DNA of 64,000 nt from Patellaria atrata CBS 101060. Lineage: Eukaryota; Ascomycota; Dothideomycetes; Patellariales; Patellariaceae. The stretch lies in the NCBI GenBank assembly GCA_010093705.1, contig MU006093.1:1110849-1174848 (forward strand). Direction: 5' to 3'. A program made the translations under genes and the position numbers. The notes under the pieces are model-generated. The model made no database searches and was not told the origin of the DNA. It saw only the letters and a list, made by a program, of their open reading frames with translations. How positions within the stretch are numbered: the first letter of the stretch is position 1; each line of letters starts with the position of its first letter. Of this stretch, positions 12,793 to 24,341 are shown piece by piece.

Positions 12793-14205
12793 GGAATAGG
12801 AGGTAAAGAGCGAGAGAACGGTAAGGGGCGAGAGGAGGAGAAGTTACAGTGAGCGGGGGATGCTCGAGCTTGGAGTTGAGGCGATAGCGATGTAATATAC
12901 CGCATCTTAAGTACGGATCATGATCTACCTTAGCAGCATAGCATAGAGAAAGAAATCACAAAAAGTTCAAGACTAGTTTATGTGTACGAGAGACTGCTGA
13001 GGCGAATTGTACTGTGAGGTGTGCTTGCGTGAATACGCGATACAGATGTCTGACGGCACGACGCAAAGTAACACTACTCCAAGATGCAATCATGGTCAAA
13101 CCGACATCAACACCGCGAGCCATTGTAACTGCAATATCATGGACTGTCCGGCATTCAGGTCAGAGAGGCGGGGAGTAAATTCAAGAATTCATGCCGTTTA
13201 CTATACAACTGAAAGGTGGTGGTGAGTAAGCATGTCACGAGGGAGTGGTTGGAAAGGGGGGTGTGGTATTCCCTGATTGGAAGGGTCAGATGGACAAGTG
13301 TGAATATCGAAAACAGGAATTCTCTTTATTGGTGCACACCCTCTACAACCCCATGTGATTATTAGTTGGTAAGATGGGAGGGTGTGCTGTGTTCAGAATC
13401 GTACAAGGTCGAAGATAAGGTAGAAAGTCGGTTCTGAATTTCTGTTTGGAAAGATGAAAGTAGTTCTAGGTATCCACAGGCTGGTGGATGTGATGCTGTT
13501 GAAAACCCTTGGCTGTGTATAAATGTGGAGAATGAGGTTGAATAAAAGGGCGAACCCCGAAGTAGTCTAGAGCATCGTAAAGAATGATGGCGTTGTATCC
13601 TTGCTCCCATCACATGAAGCTTGAATTTATAGTTTTCTAAGCACGTGGGGATCAAGGAGTTACTTCCGTTAAGGTATGCAGTAGTTCAATCCGATCGAAT
13701 TCCACTTGTCTAACTACATTAAGCATCAAATGAGGGTCTCCCTAGGGAGCCTCAACAATCCCTACACGTTCTACCCTAACTACACTTCATCTCATCGATC
13801 TCCATTTGATGCATACAATCTTCTAACTCCACATCCACCATCTGGATAGCGAGTGCACGTAATACGCTCCGAATATATCAGTAGCGAGGGGGTATCAGAG
13901 ACGAGACCCAACATGAAACTCCCAAATTGCACAGCAAAAAACTCCATGTCATGAAACCCATCGTAAAGGGTCCGCAGTACATAAATAGGCAGACAAATAC
14001 CCAAAACAAAGAAAACCCCCGTGACATAAGCGCAAATAGAGTGCGCATTCCCCCAGATCGTAGGAAGGAAAAGACAACCAGACCCAAAGAGAACACCGTT
14101 CGTTAAAATGCAATGCCGTCGTGTTAAGTTGATAAGGGTTGCGAAATTAAATACGGTGTAACCTCAATGAGGGATACACAAAGTGGAGAGAAGAATATTC
14201 ATGAA
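12793..14205. other. Convergent intergenic, RPN8 / SWIRM gene
   Basis: 3' flanks of two convergent genes. On the minus strand a frame from about 14202 to 13792 is in phase with the SWIRM gene and reads as hydrophobic. It has a TGA twelve codons after its only useful ATG, so I do not call it a gene (see findings). Other frames (13007-13225 +, 13362-13655 -) look like noise. Confidence 0.4.
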
Positions 14206-15345
14206 TTACAAGTACTGCTCGAAGAATTCGGGGCGGAACCACCCGACCTTCTCATAAGCAGACCACAATTTACTTGCTTTGTTGACGTCGATCTTACACG
14301 CTTGCTGAGCATCGGTCTTACGGAACTCTTTACCAATCTTGAGTGCTTCAATGCGTGCTTGAAAGATACGACGCTTGCTACAGAGGTATGTAGCGCAGGA
14401 AAGACGAAGGGTGGCAGCGAGCGTTACTTCGGCCTCGTGAAGTAGGTGTCTGTCGAGATCTGCAGAGAGATCGAGCATTTGGCCTTTCCAATCCGCCTTG
14501 AGGATCTTGTTGTTGCCTTTAGGCAGAGTAGACGTTGGCGGAGAGAAGTCGGGTAGAGCATTATAATCAACGTCATCCCTATTGGTAGGTGCTCTCGGCG
14601 TCTTCGGCGATGCGTGAACGTCAAACGAGTCGTAGACGAACGTCTGGGGAGTTCTCCGAGGAGGTCGAGGTTGGCGAGGGTTCCTTCCGATAAGTGGCGC
14701 TGTCTTGAACTTCTTGATTCCGGAAGGAGCAGGTGCGAGTGTCCGGAGATTGGATTTGGGGAACTTGTTCTTGGCCTTATTCATCCGAGATAGGTACTCA
14801 GCCATGATAGCACGTTCTCTCTTCATGTACTCTCGAGGGTTTTGGTTGTAGTTCTTGTACACCGTTGAGACGCATGAGACAGCCAGCTTGTACTCATCGC
14901 GCGTAGGCTCGTTGATGTGTGATTCTTTCGACGCAATGTGCTCAGAAACGATGGAGTCAACGTCAACATCGCTTTGCGATTGGGGAAATAGAGGCAAGTC
15001 TTGAGAGACGGTCTCGTAGCGGTCGCTATCTGAAAATAGTTCCGGGTCCCTAATTCTCTCCCCATCCACCGAGTGTATAGCATTGTTTTCCTTCTGCGCT
15101 GATGTGTACGGGGAGATGGGAGGTGAAGGTGGTAGTCCTTCTCTTTCGGAGGCCGCTCGTCGGTAGAGGGGTCCTAGATTGGTGGTCTTGTCGGTTGAGA
15201 AGGAAGAGAGAGGAGTGCGCATAGTTGGACCAGCCATTGGTGATTGGAAACTCTCGAGCTTCTTTGTCTCTGGAGGTGAAAGTAGTGAGGAAACGGCAAA
15301 GCGACTATCGTGCTTTATACTTGAACTTGTAGAGGAAGAAGCCAT
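14206..15345 (-). CDS. SWIRM-domain chromatin protein (Fun19/Laf-like)
   Basis: One uninterrupted exon of 379 codons. The N-terminal two thirds are low-complexity and Ser/Pro-rich, with basic and PxxP segments (RQPRPPRRTP). This fits an intrinsically disordered region. The C-terminal 85 residues are a SWIRM domain: WKGQMLDLSADLDRHLLHEA, LAATLRLSCATYLCSKRRIF, IGKEFRKTDAQQACKIDVNK and ASKLWSAYEKVGWF. In yeast Fun19 and fission yeast Laf1/Laf2 the same architecture is linked to histone-modifying complexes; that role is inferred, not visible. Start is the first ATG of the frame. Confidence 0.85.
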   Translation of the reverse strand: MASSSTSSSIKHDSRFAVSSLLSPPETKKLESFQSPMAGPTMRTPLSSFSTDKTTNLGPLYRRAASEREGLPPSPPISPYTSAQKENNAIHSVDGERIRDPELFSDSDRYETVSQDLPLFPQSQSDVDVDSIVSEHIASKESHINEPTRDEYKLAVSCVSTVYKNYNQNPREYMKRERAIMAEYLSRMNKAKNKFPKSNLRTLAPAPSGIKKFKTAPLIGRNPRQPRPPRRTPQTFVYDSFDVHASPKTPRAPTNRDDVDYNALPDFSPPTSTLPKGNNKILKADWKGQMLDLSADLDRHLLHEAEVTLAATLRLSCATYLCSKRRIFQARIEALKIGKEFRKTDAQQACKIDVNKASKLWSAYEKVGWFRPEFFEQYL

Positions 15346-16251
15346 TGTAGGCTTGAATTCTGCGATTGGTGTGGTTGCAGAGCGATTGGTGTGCAGGATG
15401 GTGCTTTGAGAGTGTAAGAAGTGTGGAAAGTGTGAGAAGGGAAAGGTATGGAGGAGAGAGGGTGAGTCTTATATAGAAGCCTAGCTGATGTGGCAAGGCA
15501 GTCAATAGCCCAATTTGCGTATTGTCAGCGGTAAGGCTCGTGATGGGTCAATTGATCGCAATCAATGGTACAAGAATGAGTCGTAACCACACTTTGAATT
15601 GCTGAATTGACTGAACTGACCGAATAAATGTATGGAAGCGAACAAAGTTAAATTTCAGCAGACAACCGTTTTCTGGTTGCACAATTGAACAAAGAGTTCT
15701 GAAAATGGAGGGTTTGGGGGATAAAGGCGACTATAAAGAGAATGTGAGATGGGCTGTGTCTTAATTCAGGTCAGGCTGCAGTAAGAACGAATGAACGAAT
15801 GATCATAGAAAGTATCTAGGTGTACCCTAGGTTGGTATGACTGGTTTGAAACGCATAATCAGGCGGATACCTTCGCAATTATGGAACAAAGAGCACCGCC
15901 GCAAGGGAGTAGTAGGGTGGGTAGGTACTTGCACTGGTATGGTAGGTTGGAAGTGCTGGCAGGCTTGCGAGTTAACAAGTAACACAACCAGGCACCTGCG
16001 CACCCTACAGATACATACCCACCTACCGTACCCTCCCCTAGGTACTCCCCTACCCTCCCATACGTGGTGCGCGTGCTGGACTCGCCTCAGGTTGAGCGAA
16101 CGTTGTTACCTGACTGAAGTGCTGACGAATCCGGATGGAAGACGACAGAAGCGGCCCCAAAATATGGGGGGGCAGTATTGTTGGAGCGTGTGAGCAACCG
16201 GCGATAGTCGATAATTGGCCCCTTTCCGAAGCGGAAGCACGGGAAAACCCC

Positions 16252-16272
16252 CTAATAACGGGCGATTATTAG
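16252..16272. repeat. Short perfect hairpin
   Basis: CTAATAA and TTATTAG flank a 7-base loop. This is a 7-base-pair perfect stem within the gene-poor block. Function unknown; it could be chance. Confidence 0.5.
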
Positions 16273-19200
16273 TAGTCTCACCTCTCTCGCGTCTCCTCTC
16301 TGATGGGGGTTGCTGTGCGGCGGCGATGATGCTACGTTCTTGAGTCAAAAATGAAAGAAGGTTTTACGCCCGTGGTTCCAAGGGATTTTAGGAGGGGTTA
16401 AGCGTGCGTGCGTTTCCGTCTGCTGCCTGTGCTCACAATTTGCAGCATTTGCAGCCTTTTGCCTCCCTCATTCCCCACACCCCAACTTGAACTTCTACCA
16501 TACCCTACTAACCCCCCCCCCTCCACCCCCCATTTTATCTACATTGACTACCCCGGCCAAGTTACTTCTACGTCCGAGATCACACGCATGGAGTTGTGAG
16601 CAGGCATTCTGGATGGAACCATGGGCCAGTATCCCTAGACAAAACATAATACCAGTCCAGGCCCCATGCCAACCTCAACTTCTCCCTCAGCTTCTGCGCG
16701 AAACGGCCCTAATCTCCTTCTACGTTGAGATACGACTACATACACGCGATACATGTCGCAATCTCATTCATCGCCTTCCTCCGACCGTCTTAGAAGCAAT
16801 TGAAAATAAAGCGACCATTGAGATTTCAATTGATCAATTTGTCTTGCCGTCTCTACTTCGATAACAGTATCCACTTATACAACGGATTTGACGAGTTGGC
16901 AATTGCGTTGTCCAGCAACAATTGGACAATGAAGAGGACGTATCCATGCCTGGGAAAGGGAGTCCTGCCAGTCCGTGTTTCGCGATGATAGTTATATTCC
17001 AACTTTCCAGCCTGGCCAACAACGCCCAGTATCCTGAATTACTGACTGGGAGCCAATAATGGCCCATTCATTCCCTTTCCTGCAATCTGTTTGCTCGTTG
17101 CCTAAGCTTGCACCCAGACTACGCAATTGAGGTAAGTGACCTATTGCTGGGGACAATCTGATTGGTTCAAGGGCAATTTCACGAGACAAAGAGATGTCAT
17201 TACGGTAACGTTAACCTGGTGAACTCTCCGTCGAAAACTCTCCACCAACCCAAGTGCTGTGTGTACCTTACATTTACAATACCTTACCTTCCACCTCATC
17301 CTCCGTCTCGCTCCATCCCACAATAGTAGTTGGGTCGAAATTGTTAATCGATCTATGGTCAATTGTAGCAGCTTCGTTTAGTAGTTGCGTGAGTGGCGTC
17401 CGTAATTCTCGGACATGCTCATATGGGATTTTGCAGGTCCTAACTGTGGAGGCGACGGCCTAAATCATCGATAAACTCCGAGCCGCACTTATCCTGCGAT
17501 TCCTGAACGCAAATCGCAGACTGTGGATCATCGCTGCTCAAATATGGCATCTATGTACGACCAACTATGTATCCGGTTGCAGCGACGTCGCCTCTGGCAG
17601 AGCCGGAAGCGGCATGTTCAAAAGTACAGTTGATGGATGCCCACCGAAATATTGAACGCAGCCCAGTTGCTGAATTGAGGCTTCAATTGCTCTGTATTGA
17701 CTCTGCTAGGCTGGCTCTCATATCTCATCTGACGCCGATGTCTCAATTGCAGTGTGGTGTCGTAACGTGGTCCTGTGAGCAATAATACAGACTACGTCTA
17801 GGCTCACCTACTTCTCATACTTGGAACATGTGAAAGCAGCCGGTTTCAGCTGAGCCGGCTTATCCCTAGTCCAACAGGTCGATAACCCTCGCCAATAACA
17901 AGAGACCATCCCCTCCCCCACGATCCAGGAGGTGACGGGGAGTACAAGGGCGAGAAGTACGACGACATCTGACAGGGTCGCGAAGCCTAAATTAGAAGCC
18001 AAGGCGACCAGTTGAGCGAGCAGCATTCCAGCAATCAGGACTGATCAGCGATCATGAGAGCAATACGATAAAAAGCTGATGTGAGAAAGGGTTCAATGGA
18101 GGGAAGGAGGGTTATTATTGTATATTCTTGGTGTCACATAGGACTCAAACCGAAGAAATAGAAGAGGAAGAATAGGAGCATACCGTACCTTACCTTGCTA
18201 AGTGAGGGTATCAAGGGGGTAAAGGCGAGGTTCGTTATCCGCAGTTACCGTTATCGATAACTTAATCGTCCATCAAGGGCCACCAGGGCTCCTTCTCGAT
18301 CTGGTCATTTGGTCATGCTTCAAGGGCTTCCCCCACCATCACCACATTTCTTGCAGGGGTGTCATTTCAATCATTTCTCTACCTTTCTCACTACTGTATC
18401 TAACATCCTTCCGATATTCTCAATTGGTCGCATTTCTTCTCTTCTCCAATTGCCGTTCGTCCGCGATCAATATTCTCTTTGTTTACAACGATTACATCGT
18501 CCCACGACAAGCGCAATTAGCCTCTGTCGCATGAGGCTTGACGTTTGCTTCACAGGCGCCTTCTAGTATTAGTACAGTTTGTTGGTGCGAGGTGCACGAA
18601 CGGGGTCCCGCGATCTACAGCGCCCGGCGGCAGAAAGCGCATGGCCCCCGCCATACCAAACAAGCTGCCACCTCACGGGGACAATGGCGGGGAAAACCGA
18701 ACCGATAGGTTGGTTATAGGTTAACGGACCATTCACAAGCAGCTCAGCATCGCTTCTGAACTTGTCATGGCCTTGGACGTGTGCCTTGTTGCCTCGTTTC
18801 TTGCCTTGCAGCATCTGTTAAACAAGCACGGAAAGTCCCTGCGTCCCATCTTCTTAGGTTTCGTTCTCGGACGGAGAGCGACGGCTCAAAACCGTTTTGA
18901 TCAATCATCAAAACCGATTTTCATTGACAAAGTTGATACCTCTTTCTTTGAATCGTGAGCGGGTTCATAACCGTTGTCTCGAATTTCAGCTGAAACCATT
19001 GATGACTGACAGGTGTGTGTTGGTACGACTTTAGAAGGGCATGCATTCGTAATTCCGCTTACGGCTGTTGCTTCGTGCGACCTTGCGCTTCATTTTATTG
19101 AAATTGACAATGGACCAGAGTCGGCAGATTGCTCATGCGCATTCGGCTTCAGTGCAACTCTCGCATATGCCACAATCAGGCCTTACTGTTATATACATAA

Positions 19201-19953
19201 GGTGCTCCGTATAGCTCTCGGCTAGCTGCCTTGACGTCATGGTTAGACACTCAAGTAGCATCCGATTCTCGTTAGGCTTTACAATCAATTCACAATATCT
19301 ACCGGAGCGAGAAAAATTCCAGGTCTTTTGGGCCGAATCGGTGTCTGGCTTTGGAGCGGTTATTTCAGAATTTACCAAGTAAACTAAGGTAGTTATTCTC
19401 TTCATCTCATAGTTCCACTCCAATGTTAGCATTGTCTTCAAGCGATAACGGACCGGTCACTACCAAATGGACGGAGAAACTCAAGAGTAGAATTGCACCG
19501 AACTGATCCAAAGATCACAGCTGAAACTATCTCACCAGCTTAGTACCATCTGATACAGTTTCTCAGAAATCACAAAAGTACTTGTGATTTCGACCGAGCT
19601 TCCTGTCATGAGTATGATATCATAAAATTCTGCGTGACTGCCACCTCAATTGGAGTTCAATGCTAATAATGTCGAACAATTGGTCCTAGTCATATCAATT
19701 GAGGAGTTCCGGAATGATATCCGTCCTCGAAGAATGATCCAGAGGAACTCTGTACGCTCATACTCTAACCTCACATACTCACTGATCATACTTTGCGTTC
19801 CCTTGCCCATTATGCGCTTATTGTACACACAGGAGTGTATGTCAAATCTGTCTCACTGTGAGGTCCTGCAATAAGAGATTGTACAGCATAAGCCGACAGA
19901 CAGTTTGCTGTAAACATAGCTAGAGAGGGGAACAACACTAGAGGAGATAAAGT

Positions 19954-19977
19954 TGTACTGTACAGTACAGTACAAGG
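19954..19977. repeat. TGTAC/GTACT palindromic repeat
   Basis: A run of overlapping GTACTGTACAGTAC words, self-complementary over 14 bases. It is one of several copies of this pentamer family in intergenic DNA of the window. Confidence 0.7.
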
Positions 19978-20291
19978 TAGGCGAGGATTTATTGGTCAAC
20001 GGTAGAGAGATTTTCCCATCTGTTTCATCATTCCCATGTGAATGATAAGTCATAAATTAGCTCAAACCCTCCGTTACTACATTTGTAGAATCAAATGTGT
20101 GTGTCTGACGTGTAGAAAGGTTTGTACCTGATCGATTGCGCAGCTTCTATTACCTATTCTAGAAGTCCCAAGGTTCCTGCCTAAAACGCGACATCCACCA
20201 ATTGATCACCAAACATCACCTACCTCTTCGACCGCACTTACCTCAATAATCAAACACCAACAGCCATGACCGGCCGTATAGGCAGTAAAAA

Positions 20292-21215
20292 ATGCCCGCT
20301 ACCCATCTTCCTACCACGCGCGCCTTCCTAACGTCTCTAATATCGTCCCTGCCGGCCCCGCAATCGTCAACATCATCCACAAACCCACTAAGAGACCTTC
20401 CCACATCGTCCAATTCTAGGAATACCTTATTGACATTGCACGTCCTCTTCCCAACCGAATTCCTTCCAGCATTGGATCTATTAGATCGCGGTTTGGTAAC
20501 TCGGTATCGGATACAGGTGGATGCCAATACCGGCGTTAAGAGCGGGGATAAAGGACCGGGAACGGAAAAGAATGATCCAGACGGCCTAAATGACAATAAA
20601 GTAGATGGGAATCCTCAGGATGATTCACTGGCTCGCAGAGGTGATGACAATTTGGGTGGTGATGAAATAGGTGGAGATTACGGCGCACTCATCACCGAAC
20701 AGGCAACCATTACGACGTCAGCAACAGGAGTGCTGGACCCAGACATTGAACCTAAAAAAGAAGAAAGGAGTCATATTGACCAGCGGGAGGAAGACGATCA
20801 AGGCCTCATTGTCTACTACGTCCGCTCCGCCCAACCCAAGCCAACACACCAGCGCTCCCAGTCCCGCTTCTACGATCCCAGCGCCGTGACATACGAAGTC
20901 AGACTCGGCGCTTGGAATTGCTCGTGTCCGGCTTTCGCGTTTGCCGCGTTTCCTGCTGCCTCAGCATCTCCTATATCAGCTACATTCCCCCCAGCTACCT
21001 CAATAATTCCTCAAGAGGAAAACATGGGAGGGGATGGTAAGGTAAATGATGAGCCCGATTGGATGTTTGGGGGGATCAGTAACGGGATAGCGGTCTGTAA
21101 GCACCTTTTTGCATGCATACTGGCGGAGAAATGTCCGCTCTTTAAAGGGTCTGTAGAGGAGAAAATGATCGGCATTGAGGAAGCTGCTGGCATGGCGGCT
21201 GGATGGGCTGGATGA
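20292..21215 (+). CDS. SWIM zinc-finger protein, probable Shu2/Sws1 family
   Basis: One exon of 307 codons. A SWIM zinc finger is formed by CSC (in LGAWNCSCPAFAFAAF, about residue 211) and CKHLFACILAEKC (about residue 266). This fits CxC-x(n)-CxH with the alanine three residues after the histidine that marks the Shu2/Sws1 group. That group works with Rad51 paralogues in homologous recombination (Shu complex). An acidic, Gly/Asp-rich low-complexity insert separates the N-terminal region (FPTEFLPALDLLDRGLVTRY, resembling the start of Sws1) from the finger. The spacer inside the finger is unusually long and Ala/Pro-rich. The SWIM call is firm; the Sws1 assignment rests on the C-x-H-x-x-A signature. 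Confidence 0.72.
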   Translation: MPATHLPTTRAFLTSLISSLPAPQSSTSSTNPLRDLPTSSNSRNTLLTLHVLFPTEFLPALDLLDRGLVTRYRIQVDANTGVKSGDKGPGTEKNDPDGLNDNKVDGNPQDDSLARRGDDNLGGDEIGGDYGALITEQATITTSATGVLDPDIEPKKEERSHIDQREEDDQGLIVYYVRSAQPKPTHQRSQSRFYDPSAVTYEVRLGAWNCSCPAFAFAAFPAASASPISATFPPATSIIPQEENMGGDGKVNDEPDWMFGGISNGIAVCKHLFACILAEKCPLFKGSVEEKMIGIEEAAGMAAGWAG

Positions 21216-21801
21216 AATCTCTACGGCACCTTTGAGTCTAGAAGATGCCATGAGAGGAATTCTCTCGGTTTGGTCTGAGCGACTACTTGCTGATTTGACC
21301 TATGGAGCGTCCAGAAACTTGAGTGTTTTCAACGACAGACAAAGGGAAGCTGGTTCTATCAGAACTGTGTTCATCCTGATAATACAATGATAACATGAGC
21401 GCTTGAGGGCCGTATTGGTCTGCCAATTACCACGTCGGTTCCTTCCGATCAGTGCTAAAGTTATCATCAGTCCTACCTTCTTATCTTAATCTCTTCTAAT
21501 CCCAATGTGAAATTTGATACCTGAATCTTTATTTACGTCATGTAGCTTTCTAAAATTATCTTTCTTTCCTCTGCCTTAAAAGAAGGTTACAAAACAGTAT
21601 AAACACCTACACCCCTTTCACCTCACCTTCCAGGGTTGATACAACCCTAGAATCGACCCTGATCTCATACCAGCGGTACATATATCCCCCTCGCAGAGTC
21701 CCTTCTAATCCCCTACCACATTTCATTCCACATTATTCTCAGTACGCCTTAATCACTATACGCTCGCTTTTACAATCTTCAACACCAGTATCAGAGCCAA
21801 A

Positions 21802-22008
21802 ATGTTAACAGCTCTCCTGGAATATACCCTTGACCGTTTCCCGAGGACAGAATCCTTCACAGAGCTTGTCCCATTACGTCCAACGGAATATCGGACAATT
21901 CCTAAGGACAAGTGTAAAGTGAGCCCTGAATACGAGAATAAGGGAAGAGTTAACCATTACTGTCCCACCCCTGTTATAATTACTGTGTCGAAGACCCTAT
22001 ACACCTAA
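21802..22008 (+). other. Possible orphan 5' exon of a lost gene
   Basis: An ATG follows a pyrimidine-rich leader that looks like a fungal promoter/5' UTR (21600-21800). The first 40 or so codons look protein-like (MLTALLEYTLDRFPRTESF, then LVPLRPTEYRTIPKDK) and end at AAA|GTGAGC, a good donor. No matching downstream exon can be found; the DNA beyond about 22140 is AT-rich and eroded. The open frame itself runs to 68 codons. It may be the truncated start of a gene whose remainder was lost, or simply chance. Product not recognised. Confidence 0.3.
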
Positions 22009-22139
22009 GTGTTGGCTTACTGTGGTACTATGCCGTACCAAGGATTCGAAAATCATTCTTCTACGTCACAATGTATCTATCGCTTTCTCTCACTTTCTGG
22101 TACTATCGATATTAGACTTATGTTAGAATAAAGCAGAAG

Positions 22140-23220
22140 CAATCACGTTCCCGAAATATAGCGAAGAAGAAAGGAGAGTATATCATATTATATTAGTAAA
22201 ATAGTCCCGGGTTAATATCGAAAGAAATGCCTCCCTAAACCCCTAAGTTTATTTTATTTTAATTTTTTTTTTAATTTTTTTTTAATTAATTATATTTATT
22301 GTCTAACAACCGGTCCCATTTAGGGTCCATGTAGACTAAATATAGTGATAAGCAGGAAAACCTAATAGGAAAAACACTCTTTTGTTGTGCATATAGCGAG
22401 AGGGTCCGCTGAGTTTATTCGGGTTGCGTTATTAGCCATTGACAGAAGGATATCAAAGTGTAGAACCACCACGCCAGTACGGTCTCAGTTCTTAAAATAT
22501 TTATTAAGTTAGGACGGTCGAGACTTATAAGAAACCAAGGTTTTTAGAGGCTTGAGGAAGATTATTTAACTATAGAGCGATATAATCTAGTACATACGGT
22601 ATGAACGAGTATAAAATTAGGGAGTACCGAATGTATAAGTATAAATCCGGGAGTATCGGGAACCCACGCGGAGGTATCGGGAAGTATCGGGTACGTGTAG
22701 AACTGGAGAGTAGAGGACTATGTATAAATTGGGGATATCATGTTAAGGATAACAAATATAAATTGATTCGCCAGGGTATTCTGGTAGGGTTAGAGTGAGA
22801 GTTCCAATAAGAGGCTATTTGATAACTATATGCCCAGGACAGTATATCTTATACGAGTAGACGCTAGGGGCACTGTTGACCTTAAGTTAATATAGTGAGC
22901 GCATTTATTTCGAGGGAACGGTTCTAGGATGGAGATTACTTAGGGCGAGTATGAACTACAGGATCCGTATTGTGAGAGTTCGGGCGAGATCTGTTTGGGA
23001 AGGGGTACTGTATAATGTAAGTAGTGAGCGTTGCCCCGTAATCTATATAATCTGTATGGACTGTCTATTCTGATCGATATGTACCGTCTGGGGTCAGGGG
23101 TAAAGTTTTGTTGAGAGGTATGGTCTGGCTGAAACGCACAGCGCATAGTGTTGTTGAGATATACATCTAACGTGGACGGTCTATATCTGCAGGCGGTTTT
23201 CACAATCGACCCTTCTTGTA
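22140..23220. mobile_element. AT-rich eroded repeat relic, family unresolved
   Basis: Base composition changes abruptly: long T and A tracts (22247-22300), many TATA/TTAA words, few CA words, and no protein-like frame. This is the look of a repeat damaged by RIP-type mutation in filamentous ascomycetes, but I cannot recognise a family, terminal repeats or target duplications. A GTATCGGG word is repeated near 22655-22690. It appears old and thoroughly broken. It could also be unique AT-rich intergenic DNA. Confidence 0.3.
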
Positions 23221-23398
23221 CAGTTTAGTATTTCATAGTAATAGAGTATGGATACATACAAGCAGAGTGGAATACCATCCCCTGTCCTAACTGTAGAGCA
23301 ACCAAGGCGCTAATGCCTTCCTTTCCCATATTCATATTTCGCTCTGTTCATAGTATACAGGTTTGTTCATCCTAAAGACACATCCAAAGCGCCCAAAA

Positions 23399-24341
23399 TC
23401 AATGATCCTTGTCCCCGCCCCTCCTCCGCCTCCTGTCATCTTCATGAGCGGGACAATAACCCAATGCGAACCCAGGGACATCATCCGCTTTCTTTCCCCA
23501 CGCCTTTCCTAGCAACCAGTCCGTGACACTGATCACTCTCGTCATTCTATCCCAGTTCCCACCCTCCTCCGCATGCTCGATCGTATGCGTTGCAATCCGA
23601 CCCTCCTCATCGAACTCGAAGTAAAACAGCCCATGGAACTCCTCCTCCTTACCACGCAGGAAATCCGTCAACCGCTCAGCCTGGCTGCTCACATCGCTGT
23701 CCTTCGCTTTAGCCCGACCACAGGTCTTCCAGCGCACGATCAGCTTCTCGTGTCGTAGGTTAGATGGTGTGGAAGAGCTGCCGTTTCGTACGAGGCGTTC
23801 GGAGAGAATTATAAGTTTGATATTGCCGACGACAGGGATGCGGCCCCAAGCGACCGGTGCAGTCCAGAGTGCTGCAGTGTAGCCGATGCGACCGCTCACA
23901 GTGGGGAGGTGAGGGTGTGTGGAGGGGAAGAGGTTTAAGGTTATGTGAGGGGAGAGAATTTCTTGGGGTAGTGGGGAGACTAGGAGGGTGGGTAGGCGTT
24001 CATGGAGGATACGGATTGCTGCGATAGTTAGTGATATATCCCTAATACGATCATTGTTTCAATCGGAATCCATACGTACTTTTACCAAGTTTGAGGGTCC
24101 GCTCATCTGGAGGTTTTCCGTCTCCTTCTATGCCTAGTGGGACTACGTTTGGACATGGTATGCTGCTATTGAACCATACCTCTGAGAATGAAGAAAGAGT
24201 CGAATCCCGTACGTTGGTTAAAGTACGCCTGGGTTGATAGAATACCGGGATAAGAAAATGTTCGGGTTTATGATATGGTTTTACTGCATGTGCGCGACTG
24301 TGATTGAGAAGCGACACTCTCCGCATCAGCCCGGCGGTCAT
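23399..24341 (-). CDS. Conserved fungal protein, possibly mitochondrial (DUF2358-like?)
   Basis: Two exons (24341-24080, 24018-23399) give 293 residues in frame. The N-terminus is basic and free of acidic residues (MRRVSLLNHSRAHAVK), consistent with a mitochondrial presequence. The conserved core is TIRILHERLPTLL, then WTAPVAWGRIPVVGNIKLII, LIVRWKTCGRA, and FHGLFYFEFDEEGRIATHTI. The order of a strand/helix core followed by a sheet with 'G.I..H.I' recalls the small NTF2-like DUF2358/C6orf136 family, but that is from memory. The C-terminus is very basic (DDRRRRRGGDKDH). No catalytic residues can be assigned. The gene model is well supported by the intron join; the function is unknown. Confidence 0.72.

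Larger units (their letters stand above)
15346..20291. other. Gene-poor block of about 4.9 kb
   Basis: No open frame here has a recognisable domain or joins convincingly to another by splice sites. Visible structure includes clustered GTAGGT/TACCTACC words near 15900-16060, a 7-base perfect hairpin (16252-16272), long C and CT tracts near 16470-16560 that resemble a 5' leader, and a GC-rich patch near 18590-18690. CAATTG-type words recur through the block, for example near 16797, 16832 and 19667. A TGTACTGTACAGTACAGTAC run lies at 19954-19977. The longest plus-strand frame (16487-16864) ends in a protein-like segment but has no supported start. Confidence 0.5.
21216..23398. other. Intergenic with orphan exon and AT-rich block
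   Basis: 3' flank of the SWIM gene, a promoter-like CT-rich stretch near 21600-21800, a short open frame at 21802, then an AT-rich tract. No complete gene seen. Confidence 0.5.

Noticed and set aside
22940-23203. Minus-strand frame in the AT-rich block as a possible element protein
   Set aside because: The translation has no recognisable reverse transcriptase, integrase or transposase motif, so no family was assigned.
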